Below, piece after piece: positions 50,615 to 60,200 of a stretch of DNA of 64,000 nucleotides. The notes beneath the pieces are model-generated. The model had not been told where the DNA came from and did no database searches. It was given only the letters and a program-made list of their open reading frames with translations. The position numbers and the translations under genes are program-made. The DNA is taken from positions 8,398,001 to 8,462,000 of the forward strand of contig NZ_CP107899.1 of NCBI RefSeq assembly GCF_036013915.1, in the 5' to 3' direction. How positions within the stretch are numbered: the stretch's first letter is position 1; the number at the start of each line of letters is the position of its first letter. The DNA comes from Streptomyces sp. NBC_00464 (GTDB lineage Bacteria; Actinomycetota; Actinomycetes; Streptomycetales; Streptomycetaceae).

Positions 50615-53600
50615 CTACCTTCCACCCATTCCCACTTTACCGTTGCCGTAGGTCCACTCATTAAAACCTCCCCGTGCATTCGGCCAGTGTACCGTCAGTT
50701 CTCTCTTGCCCAGAACTCTGTTCAGCACGGCATCGCAACCGAGTGGCTGCCTGCATGGCCCTGCTGGGTTATTGATATAGATCTCGGCTTTTTTGATGTC
50801 GTCCCTGATCATGACCGCAGCAAATTTCTGTTCTGCATCACTAGCGCGAGCTGACGTCGATGCGCCCTTCGTGATGCCCAATTGCTGGAGTCTTCCATTG
50901 AGAATATCTATCAATTTCTTGTCGAGTACCTTATTGCCGCTCTGGACGCTGTAGATGCTTCCCTTGCTGGTAATCCCAAGTCCATTGGTGGGCCCACCCG
51001 CTTTATACACGTTTCGCTTAATTGCGTCCTTCAGGGCTTTCAGCGTTTGTGTAACAGAAAAAGCTTCCTCGCCGGCTCGTGCTCCTGCTAGGAGACGGCT
51101 TGGGCCACCGGGGGTCCAAGGTATGACCTGATCGCTGGGCGTTAGGTAATCGCACCGCCCGTCGACCGTACACATGAGTTGCGGCTCGGGGGGGTCCATA
51201 AGGAGCGCTGATTTAAAGAGGCGGTAGACGACGCGGGCCACCGGCTGAACGAGCCGGAGTGGAAGGTCCGTGATACCCGGACCTGTGGGTGGCTCGGGCG
51301 ACGGTGCTGCTCCAGGACTGGGGCTCGGTGTCGTACCGCTGCTGCTCTGATGGCAGGTGTAGTAGCAGCCGTTCGGGCCGGTACCCCCGATGGGCTTGCC
51401 GAGATCTTTTCGCTGCTTGCCTGTGCGGTTCATGCTGTGGCCGGTGCCGTCATCGAGATACAGGCCAGTGGGGTCGGAGAAGGTGGCAGGGTTGTTGTTG
51501 CTGTACGTGTAGCCGTTCATCTGCTGGGGGTCGGCTACGTCCAGGACCGGGTCGATGGAGATGAAGCGGCCGAGGTCGGCGTCGTATTCGCGTGCGCCGA
51601 GGTGGGTGAGACCGGTGGTCTTGGTGTCGTTGGTGCCGCCCACGAAGCCCTTGGTGCCGGGCCAGGTGGCGGGTGCCGGGCCGCGCTCTCCGCCGAAGGG
51701 AAGGGAGCGTCGCTGGGTGATGGCAAGGTCGGTGGCTTGGATGGCGAGTTCGCCGGTGCCGTGGTGATCGGCGATGGTGAAGGCGAAGGTGCCGTCGTCG
51801 TTGCGGATGGCTGTCTGGCCGCCGCCGAGGTCGAAGTACCGGGTGGCCTTGGCCTTGGTGGCGCCGGTGGGAAGGGTGACTTCGGTGTTCCCCAGGTACA
51901 GGGTGGTCTCGGTCGGGGTTCGGCCTATGAGCCGGTTGCCGGAGGCGTCGTAGAGGTAGCTGGTGGTCTTGCCGCTCTTGGTGACAGTTTCCAGGTGGCC
52001 CTCGACGTCCCAGGTGAGCGACTGGCCCGGGCGGGTGATGGTGTTCCCGCTCGCGTCGTAGGTGTAGTTGTCGGTGCTGCTTCCGGCAGGGCCCGTGACG
52101 GTCCGTGAGGTCAGGCGGTGCGCGTGGGGTGAGCCGGGGGTGGGGTAGGAGTAGGTGTCCTTGACGTCCTTTGCCGCGTCACCCGCTATGTCGTGCTGCG
52201 TCTGGGTGGCACGATTGCCGGCCTTGTCGTAGGTGAAGGACTGCCAGTACGGGGCTGGGCCGCCGGTCTTGTCTGCGGCGGGTGTGGCCACGCAGGTGTC
52301 GACGGGCTGGGCCCAGGCTTCGGTGAGACGGCCGAGGTAGTCGTAGGTGAAGCACTGGTTGTCCGTGCCGGTGGTGGTGGCGTCCGATACCGAGCGGACG
52401 TTTCCTGCTTCGTCGTAGGCGTAAACGGCGTAGCGGTCGGATCCGGACTGGCCCGTTCGATCCACGCGGGAGGTGGCCAGGCGCTGGGTTCCCGGTTCGT
52501 AGGAGTTGGTGACTTCTGTGATTTTGCTTCCGCCACTCAGCCCCATCTGGAACTGCAGAGGCTTGCCGGTGTTGCTGTAGCTGCTGACGCGCGAGGTCAT
52601 GCCCTCCCCATAGACGGTTTCCGGGCGCAGCGTGGCGTTGTCGTAGGTGTAGTTGACGGAGCCGCCTGGCAGTGAACCGGCTGCGGAGTAGGCGAAGGAA
52701 GCGATCAAGCCGGAGGTTTGGAAGGTTGTTCCGGTCTGGTAGGTGCCCTGGAGGGCGCCTTCGACGGCAGGGATGACAACGGCGGTCCGGGTGGGCCGGT
52801 ACAGCTCGTCGTACTGGGTGATCTTTGATGTGTAGGGCTGCCCGTTCACATAGCGGGTTGATTCGGCGAGTTGTCCCTTGGCACCTGTGACGGTGTCGTA
52901 GACCTGCTTCGTCCGCAGGGTTCCGGTGGCGGACTTCTCGCGTACCTCGGTCTGGCGGCCGAGGTTGTCGTAGACGTAGGCGAGTCCGGGGACGTCGGTA
53001 CGCGAGCCCTGGACGAACGTCACCTGGCCACGGTCGTCGTACTTCGTGGTCGTGGTGCCCTGGTCCGGGTCAGTCGCCGAATCCTTACGGCCCAGCTGGT
53101 CGTAGGTGTACGTCCAGTTGTTGCCGGCGGGGTCGGTTACCTCGTCCAGTTCATTGCGCGGCGTGTAGTGGTAGAAGGTGCTGTCGTAGGCAGCGGTAGC
53201 GGCACGGGTGTGGAGCTGGCGCAGTTCCGTGGTGTTGCCGCGTGCGTCGCTGAGGGTGGTGGTGGCTGTGCCGCCGACCGGTGGGATGACAGTGACACGG
53301 TCCCCGCCGTAGATGGTCTTGGTGGTGCTGAGGATCTGGCCTTCATCACCGTTGCCGGCCATCTCCTGGGCCTGTACGGCGCGGTTCAGCCCGTCGTACG
53401 CAACAAGCATCTGGGTTTCGACCGAGAGCGCGTTATTCGGCTCGAAGAGCTCGGTACTGGCCGCGTCGGTGACGTAGTACGGCGCAAAGGCCCGGGTCGC
53501 GAGGCCACGTTCGTCGTAGAAGGTGTCCGTGAGGATGCTGCCGCCATCGGGCCCGGGTTCCTGGGTCTGGCGGCTTCGGAGAAATCCGTCGAACAGTTCG

Positions 53601-56600
53601 TAGGTCGTGATCTGCCCGCCGGTGTTGTTCAGCGACTTGGTTGTGACCGCGACCGCCTTGCCCTCGGCGACCGTGTAAACGAACTCTGCGGTGGGCGTCG
53701 ACGTATTGCGGCGATTGGCTGCCCAGACCTTGGTCGTCCGTCCCAGTGCGTCGTACGCGTACTGGGTGACGTTGTTGTTCGTGTCGGTCTGCTTGGCGAC
53801 AAGCCCCCGCGCCGGGTCGATGTCCGTGGTGGTGGTCTGCGCTGTTGTCGCGTCGGAAGCCTGGGCTGGTGGTGTGGTCACCTTCGCCTGAGTAGCGAAT
53901 CCGGTGGCGGGCGTGTACGCGGTCGTGGTGATGCGACCGTCCGTACGGGCGGTCCGGACCGGGGTGCCGTCATCCGTGACCGTCACATTCGCGGTCAGGT
54001 CGGTCACCGTCAGCTGCCGGCCGTAGCTGTCGAACGTGCCCCCGGCTTCGAGATAGGTCGCCTTCGTACCGTCATGGCTCTTCAGGGTGGCGATGGCAGT
54101 CACGTCCCCCTTCGTGGGGACGGCACCGTAGGCGCCACCGTCGTAGACCGAGCGGACGTCGCTCAGGACGTCCTTCTTCCGGTCGACGGACGCGTCACAG
54201 GCCTTTGCGACCGTCTCCACGCGAACCGGCATGCTGAGGATTGCGGTGGCCGCATCGCCAGCGTAGGTGGTACGTGTGCATGTGTTGTCAATCGAGGTGG
54301 AGTCGTCGCCGTAGTCGTCGGCTTCGATCACGCGGCCGGCAACGGTGTCGTGCTTGGTGGCCGTTGCGGTGGTGCGCCACTTGGTGCCTGCACCCGCGTC
54401 CAGCGACGTCCAGGTCTTGCTGCTGGAGATACCGGTGAAGTTGGAGGTGACGGTGCCCCAGTCCCGGACCTTCTTCGCGGTCTGCTGGTACCAGGGACGG
54501 CTGATCGTCTTGCCGAGAACCTTGCCACCGGGCTTGTCGAAGGTCATCGTCTTGTAGCCGAAGCCTGCAACGGCTTCGTGGTCGGTGATGGCTTCGCCTT
54601 CGTCCGCGTCCGGTGTGACGGAGACGGACTTGGTACCTCCAGCAGCGTCCTTCCGGTCGCCGTTCATGCCGCGCAGGAAGTAGCTGTCCTGCTGGGTCTT
54701 CATCTCACCGGTGCCGCCCTGCCCACCGGTCCTGACCCTGACGTGCTCGTAGCCACGCCACTGGGACCAGGTCTTCTCCTTCTCCTTGGTCAGCCCGTCG
54801 TCATCGTCGTAATGCCAAGCGGCATCGCCGATGTAGTCGTACTGCGTGACTTGGTCAGGCGACTTCCCTGTACGGTCCGTTTTGGTCACCGATGTGGTGA
54901 CGTACTTGTTGAACCACTGAAGGTTCGCGCCATCGGTGCTGTCACCGCCGATGTACTGCGGGAAGCACCGAGTGGTGTTCGTCTCGGGGGTCGGCAGACC
55001 ACTCCAGTTGCACGTCGGCTCGGAGTAGTTGGCACTGACCTTGCCGCCCGACTCATCGGAGATCGTGAAGAGGCGATCCTTGATGAAGGGGGCGTAGCCG
55101 TCCCCAGTCTTGTCGAGGCGGTTCGCAAGCTGTGTATAGGTGAACGTGGTCTTCGGCAGCTTGATGGTCGGCGTTGCCGATTCACCGGTGTGCTGAATGC
55201 TGTCCAGCAGCAGCTGGTAGTCGACATCCGCCTTACCCCAGTGGTGTTCGAACGCCCAGGAGTCGACCTTGCCGGGGGTCCCGTCGGCCTTGAGCACCTG
55301 AGTCCTGATGCCGGTCAGCCGCTTGCGGGTCCAGAAGGACGGGGAGAGCCGGCCGCTGTCGCAGCTGCTGGCAGCCTTGCAGTTCAGGTCCCAAGGCGTG
55401 TCGTACCAGTAGCTGGACTTTGAGTCGATCGTGTCTTCTTCGCAGGTCACGCCGGTCTGTGGAAGGCAGCGCTCTGCGTTGTCGAAGATAACCTGGGCCA
55501 GCGGCTTGGCGTAGGTGTCGTTGGACCGCAGGCCGTAATTGATGTTCTTGAGGTACCCACCGCGGACGTACGTGGTGTCGTCATCGGCCTTCAGATTGCG
55601 GCCGTAGGAGTTTTGCTCCTTGCCGTACTGGTAGGTCATGGTGTTGCCGTGGGCGTCGATGACCAGGTCGAGGTTCCACCGCCATGCCTGCTGGCACCAG
55701 GACTCGGCGAAGGTTGCGCCGTGGCACTTCTCGTCGGTGTTGTTCCCGAAAACTGGGACGGTCCACGTTGAGTCTGTGGCCGCCTTGCCCGCAGCCCATC
55801 CCGGGGGATGGTTGTAGCCGAAGTAGTAGCGGGTTCCATCCGGCGTGGTCAGTCGCCAGTACTCGCCGTCGTTGTCGCCGTTCTCCTTCTTGGTGTCGAA
55901 GAGACGGACGATCTTCGTACCGTCATCGTTCTTGAACCTGAAGGCGTTGGCACCGTCCGGTACAAGCTCGCCACCTGAGCCGTTGAACGAGATGAACGCG
56001 TTGTCGTAGGACCAGCACAGGTCGCCGGGCTTGCTGCCGTCAGCGTTCTTCACACCGTCGTCCGCGCACGGCTTGTAGCGGCGCTCGATGGACCCGGACG
56101 ACAGGTCGAAACCGTCTCCGACCCAGGAACCCTGGTTGTTCGTCCCGCCGGTACGCCCGTCGATGGCGCCCGAGGAGTAGGAAAGGCCGACGCTCGGCTT
56201 CATGCCGCCCGGTACATCGGGAACCTGGAAGTCGTAGGACCAGTTGAAGTCACCGGAGTTGAGGCTGGTGCTCCATGTCGAGGAGGGCGAGAGAGAGGTG
56301 GCCTTGTAGTCGCCCTTGTCTCCCTCTGTTGTTGCCGTGGCTGCCAGGACCGTGGGTGCGACTGTCTGGAGTGCGACGGCGCTGGCGGTCAGCGTCTGCT
56401 GAGCGCTGTCGCGGACTGCGGCGACCGGCTTGGCGACACGGCACTTCTCCTGCTCAGGTGTTGTCAGTGCGCAGGAAGGCAGCTCAACCAGGTGCATGCG
56501 GGAGGCATACGAGCCGCCGAAGGACTGGGCGAAGGAGGAGTAGTCGACGGAGACATCGACCGGTGTTTCGCCCTTGCCGGCTGAGGCAGGAACCTTCGGG

Positions 56601-57091
56601 GCGAGGGTGAAGAGCAACCCCTTCACCCCTGCCCGCTTGGCGTGCTGGGAGTCGAGGATTCGTGAGGTGACACTGCTCGGATCAGCGGCCTCGCTGGCCG
56701 CGCCGCTCTTCGTCTTGCTCTTGCCCGCCACGCCACTCGTGGCACGCGCGAGCCCGATCGGCTGCCCCTGCGGCGAGGCGAACCGCTTCGCGCCCTTGGC
56801 ACCCTGAGCCGGAAGCGCTGTGGTGACCTGGGTGGGCTGCGGCAGTTTGGCCCGAGGAGCCTTCTCCGGTACCCGGGAGCCCGTGTACTGTGCACGCGGC
56901 TTGACCTTGCCGGTCTTGCTGCCTGCGACGGGCTTCTCCGACGACGGCGCCCCCGGCAGATTGCTGGCTGCGACGGATACGGGCGCCGCTACACCCTGCA
57001 GCAGGGACGCGATGAGGACGCTGGATAGCGCGAGTGATGTTCTGCGGAGCAGCCGGGCCCCGGGGGTGGCTTTCATAAGTGGCGTGTCCAT
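50615..57091 (-). CDS. secreted RHS polymorphic toxin with SCP1.201/DddA-like deaminase tip
   Basis: About 2,158 residues; ATG 57091 chosen, with GTG 57112 and ATG 57076 as alternatives. Signal region: RRTSLALSSVLIASLLQGVA then APVSVAAS. A SpvB-like N-terminal domain (LSYSSGAIDGRTGGTNNQGS, WVGDGFDLSSGSIERRY) precedes many YD repeats, then the RHS core LGAREYDADLGRFISIDPVL and NGYTYSNNNPATFSDPTGL. The tip, more A/T-rich than the rest, ends with SDAEQKFAAVMIRDDIKKAE, IYINNPAGPCRQPLGCDAVL and ELTVHWPNARGGFNEWTYGN. This matches SCP1.201-like/DddA-type deaminases (HxE then PCx(n)C), here with DAE in place of HxE. Predicted substrate: cytosine in DNA or RNA. LamG protein upstream, immunity candidate downstream. 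Confidence 0.85.
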   Translation of the reverse strand: MDTPLMKATPGARLLRRTSLALSSVLIASLLQGVAAPVSVAASNLPGAPSSEKPVAGSKTGKVKPRAQYTGSRVPEKAPRAKLPQPTQVTTALPAQGAKGAKRFASPQGQPIGLARATSGVAGKSKTKSGAASEAADPSSVTSRILDSQHAKRAGVKGLLFTLAPKVPASAGKGETPVDVSVDYSSFAQSFGGSYASRMHLVELPSCALTTPEQEKCRVAKPVAAVRDSAQQTLTASAVALQTVAPTVLAATATTEGDKGDYKATSLSPSSTWSTSLNSGDFNWSYDFQVPDVPGGMKPSVGLSYSSGAIDGRTGGTNNQGSWVGDGFDLSSGSIERRYKPCADDGVKNADGSKPGDLCWSYDNAFISFNGSGGELVPDGANAFRFKNDDGTKIVRLFDTKKENGDNDGEYWRLTTPDGTRYYFGYNHPPGWAAGKAATDSTWTVPVFGNNTDEKCHGATFAESWCQQAWRWNLDLVIDAHGNTMTYQYGKEQNSYGRNLKADDDTTYVRGGYLKNINYGLRSNDTYAKPLAQVIFDNAERCLPQTGVTCEEDTIDSKSSYWYDTPWDLNCKAASSCDSGRLSPSFWTRKRLTGIRTQVLKADGTPGKVDSWAFEHHWGKADVDYQLLLDSIQHTGESATPTIKLPKTTFTYTQLANRLDKTGDGYAPFIKDRLFTISDESGGKVSANYSEPTCNWSGLPTPETNTTRCFPQYIGGDSTDGANLQWFNKYVTTSVTKTDRTGKSPDQVTQYDYIGDAAWHYDDDDGLTKEKEKTWSQWRGYEHVRVRTGGQGGTGEMKTQQDSYFLRGMNGDRKDAAGGTKSVSVTPDADEGEAITDHEAVAGFGYKTMTFDKPGGKVLGKTISRPWYQQTAKKVRDWGTVTSNFTGISSSKTWTSLDAGAGTKWRTTATATKHDTVAGRVIEADDYGDDSTSIDNTCTRTTYAGDAATAILSMPVRVETVAKACDASVDRKKDVLSDVRSVYDGGAYGAVPTKGDVTAIATLKSHDGTKATYLEAGGTFDSYGRQLTVTDLTANVTVTDDGTPVRTARTDGRITTTAYTPATGFATQAKVTTPPAQASDATTAQTTTTDIDPARGLVAKQTDTNNNVTQYAYDALGRTTKVWAANRRNTSTPTAEFVYTVAEGKAVAVTTKSLNNTGGQITTYELFDGFLRSRQTQEPGPDGGSILTDTFYDERGLATRAFAPYYVTDAASTELFEPNNALSVETQMLVAYDGLNRAVQAQEMAGNGDEGQILSTTKTIYGGDRVTVIPPVGGTATTTLSDARGNTTELRQLHTRAATAAYDSTFYHYTPRNELDEVTDPAGNNWTYTYDQLGRKDSATDPDQGTTTTKYDDRGQVTFVQGSRTDVPGLAYVYDNLGRQTEVREKSATGTLRTKQVYDTVTGAKGQLAESTRYVNGQPYTSKITQYDELYRPTRTAVVIPAVEGALQGTYQTGTTFQTSGLIASFAYSAAGSLPGGSVNYTYDNATLRPETVYGEGMTSRVSSYSNTGKPLQFQMGLSGGSKITEVTNSYEPGTQRLATSRVDRTGQSGSDRYAVYAYDEAGNVRSVSDATTTGTDNQCFTYDYLGRLTEAWAQPVDTCVATPAADKTGGPAPYWQSFTYDKAGNRATQTQHDIAGDAAKDVKDTYSYPTPGSPHAHRLTSRTVTGPAGSSTDNYTYDASGNTITRPGQSLTWDVEGHLETVTKSGKTTSYLYDASGNRLIGRTPTETTLYLGNTEVTLPTGATKAKATRYFDLGGGQTAIRNDDGTFAFTIADHHGTGELAIQATDLAITQRRSLPFGGERGPAPATWPGTKGFVGGTNDTKTTGLTHLGAREYDADLGRFISIDPVLDVADPQQMNGYTYSNNNPATFSDPTGLYLDDGTGHSMNRTGKQRKDLGKPIGGTGPNGCYYTCHQSSSGTTPSPSPGAAPSPEPPTGPGITDLPLRLVQPVARVVYRLFKSALLMDPPEPQLMCTVDGRCDYLTPSDQVIPWTPGGPSRLLAGARAGEEAFSVTQTLKALKDAIKRNVYKAGGPTNGLGITSKGSIYSVQSGNKVLDKKLIDILNGRLQQLGITKGASTSARASDAEQKFAAVMIRDDIKKAEIYINNPAGPCRQPLGCDAVLNRVLGKRELTVHWPNARGGFNEWTYGNGKVGMGGR

Positions 57092-57162
57092 CGCTGTTGG
57101 GCGCCCGGCCACCTATGTGAGCCGAGCGCAGAAGATGAAGTGAAAATCCGCAAGAGCGCTGG

Positions 57163-57208
57163 TCGTATTGGGTGGGCGGGCCCGCGTGGGCCCGCCCACC
57201 CGATACGA
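57163..57208 (-). terminator. strong hairpin between the LamG and RHS genes
   Basis: 57163-57183 pairs with 57188-57208 (21 bp with a single non-Watson-Crick position) around a GCGT loop, core GGGTGGGCGGGCCC. It begins 7 bases beyond the LamG stop (57215). It probably separates LamG and RHS transcription. Confidence 0.75.
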
Positions 57209-57214
57209 GAGACT

Positions 57215-60200
57215 TCAGAAGCGGTTACCGCTGGGAACCTCGGTCGGGATGTCGAAGAGGGTTCCGTTCAGCTGCTGGACCTGGCTGTCGTCCAGGGCAC
57301 CCTGGAACGCCCACACATCGTCCACCGAGCCAGCGAAGTAGCTGCCGGGCAGGTCTTCCTTCGCCCGGCCGATTTGCACGGACTTCGCAGCCTTGAAGCT
57401 GAGCGCGTCCTCTGCCAAGGACCCGGGGATCTCACAAGCAGGTTCGCCTGCCCCCTCGTCGCTGTCCGCACCACTGCAGACCGCGGTCTGGATCTGGCCG
57501 TTGACGTACAGGCGGAGCTCCTTGGCGAACCCGTCATACACCACTGCCAGGTGATTCCAGCTGGTGACATCGTTGAACGCGGTGTTGCTCACGGCAGTCA
57601 CCGTGGCCCCCGTGGTGCTGTCCTTGTCCGGAACGGACAACACCCAACTGCCGAGCCCCTCAGGATTCTTCGGATCAGGTTGGAAACGGACCTCGAACGA
57701 GCTGCGGTTTGTGCCCTCGGCACTCATCACGACCATGCTGTGGTCAGGCACTGCTGCCGCCTGAGCCCAAGCCGTCATGGTGAAGCTCACCCCCGTATCG
57801 ACGGGCATCGTCGAGGTTGCCGCGTAAGCACTCTCACCATCGAGTTCCAGGCCGCTGTTGTCGATCTGCCCCGACCCCAGCCGCGCAGATCCGTACAGAC
57901 TCATGGGCCTGTTCTCCGGCGTCGCATCGGCCACCGTCGGCGGGAGGGTGCTCGTTGCCTCTTCGAACTGCCAGCGCCCCTCGATCACCGGGCTCTGACG
58001 GAACATCTGCTGGACTTCTTCAGCAGAGACCGGCCGGTCGTACAGACGCACGTCATCGATCTGCCCGGGGAAGTACTCGATGAGCCTGCCGCCGTCGACG
58101 CTCAGTGCTCCGACCTGGACGTTCCCACCAGCGTAGAAGGGCTCGGCCGGGGCAGCGACGCTGCCGGCCTTGGCACCGTTGACGTACAGAGTCAGCGTCT
58201 GCGCTACCTGGTCGTGGACCCCGACCAGGTGTACCCAGTCACCGGCGTAGGCCTTGGCCCCCTCCGGTTGAAGAGCAGCGATCTGGGAGGCGCCCACCGC
58301 ATCGTCCGAGAACTGCTTGAAGCCCCATCGGTTGTAGGTGTTGGAGTAGTACAGCTCGTAGCCGGGCCGGTTGGTGCCCAACTGCGCCACGACTGTGGCC
58401 GCCCCGTCGGGAAGACGGTCGAGCTTTGCCCACGCCGATACGGTGAAGGGGCGCTGGGTGTCGGTGTGCGGGGCGGCGGTGCGGGCGTAGCCCGTCGTGC
58501 CATCCAGCTGCAGGGCGTGGCCGGCGAGGCCTGCGGCTCCGAGCTGGGCACCGCCGTTGAGCGCCAGTGGCTGGGTATCGGCGTGTCCGACCACCTCGGT
58601 CGTCTTTTTGGCCTCGGTCTCGTTTTCGGCCTTGGGCTGATATTCGGGCTCGTCCAGCGGGAAGACCGTACGGGCCGTTCGGCCGTTGCCTATGGGCTCG
58701 AGCCGGTACAGGTTTGCCACTTCCGCGGCGCTGATCGGCTTGTCGAAGATGCGCAGTTCATCGATGGTGCCGGGAAAGAACGACTTCAGGACGCCGTCGT
58801 ACTTGCCGGCACCGATCTGCAGCCCGCGGCGTGCATCCCACGCCGTCGTGTACGGGGTGGAGCCGGCCAGCGTGCCATTGACATACAGAGACAGCGCCTT
58901 GTCCACGCCGCTGTAGATCCCGACAAGGTGCGTCCACTCACCAACGGCCACGCCGCCTGGGTCAGGTGCCATTGCTCTGATGATGGAAGCGTTCGGCGTG
59001 TCCGAGGAGAACTGATTGAAGACCCACCGCGTCTTTTCCGCGGAGTAGTAGAGCTCGAATCCTGGTGCATAGTTGCCGGGCTGCGCTGCGATGATCGCAG
59101 CGTTGTCGGGAATCTTGTCAAGTTTGACCCAGGCCGAGACGCTGAAGCCGTTCGCCGTGTTGATGGTCGGGATATCGGTTGCCGCATATCCGGTCGCGCC
59201 GTCGAGGTGGAGGGCGGTTCCCTTCTTGCCCTCCACCTCGGGGGTCGCCCCACCGTGGAGAGTGGCGACGCGGGCACCGGAGCTGCCTTCGGCCTGGCCT
59301 GCCGCGGCGTCGTCGTCCATCTCCCACATAGCCCTCTCGGGCTGGCCGGCACTTACCTTGAATTGGTACGTATAAGGAGCGCTGGCACGGCCCGATCCGT
59401 CGATCGCCTGGGCCATGATGAAGTTCACTCCCACCTTGGACGGCAGTAGTTTGATCGACTTTGCCGCCCCAGCTGATGTGGCCACTGTGTTCTTCGGGGA
59501 CGGGTCGGTATTGATGCCGTACCAGTACTTGGTGACATCAGAGTCCGAGCCCTTGAGCTGGAACGTTCCGTACTTGCCTACGCCGTCGAACCAGGGATCG
59601 TCTTCGCCACGTATTGACTCGGGATAGTCGGACGACGTGATGGTCGGAGTCGCAGGAGCTGCCGCGTCGTATGTGAAGTAGCAGCTGGTGGCGCTGCCTG
59701 CGTTGGACCAGGGTGAGTACTGCGCCCCGTCGTAGGTCCGCACATACCAGTTGATCTGTGTCCCGTCCTTGGGCAATACGGACGCAGGCAGGGAGATATA
59801 GAACTGCGAGCCCGATGCTTTGAAAGTGGTCAGTGCGGGCTTCCACCGTGCGATGAGACCCTTACCGTCCTTAGTATCCCAGCCTGCCCGGAACTGAACG
59901 GCAACCTTGTCACCGTCAGGGTCGGTGACACCATTGGCGTAGATCACTCCGAGAGTGCGCACCATCGGCGGCGACGCGCTCGGACTCTTGCACGCCCCGC
60001 CATACTGCATCGTCAACTGCGACATCTTGACCTGGGCCGGCGGCCGGTTGTACTTCACCCGCAGAAACGCCTTGTTTGAAAACCGCTTCCACGCGTACCC
60101 GTCCGACTCGCTTGCCGCACGTAGCCCGAACGTCATCGTCGACGACCCGGCGTTGGCGATCTCCTGGACCGCGGACTTCACATCGAACTCTGCATCCTTC

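Noticed and set aside
52193..55423. Long plus-strand open frames inside the RHS gene.
   Set aside because: The Gly/Val/Arg-rich translations are antisense shadows of the RHS YD repeats, with no ribosome-binding sites or recognisable domains.
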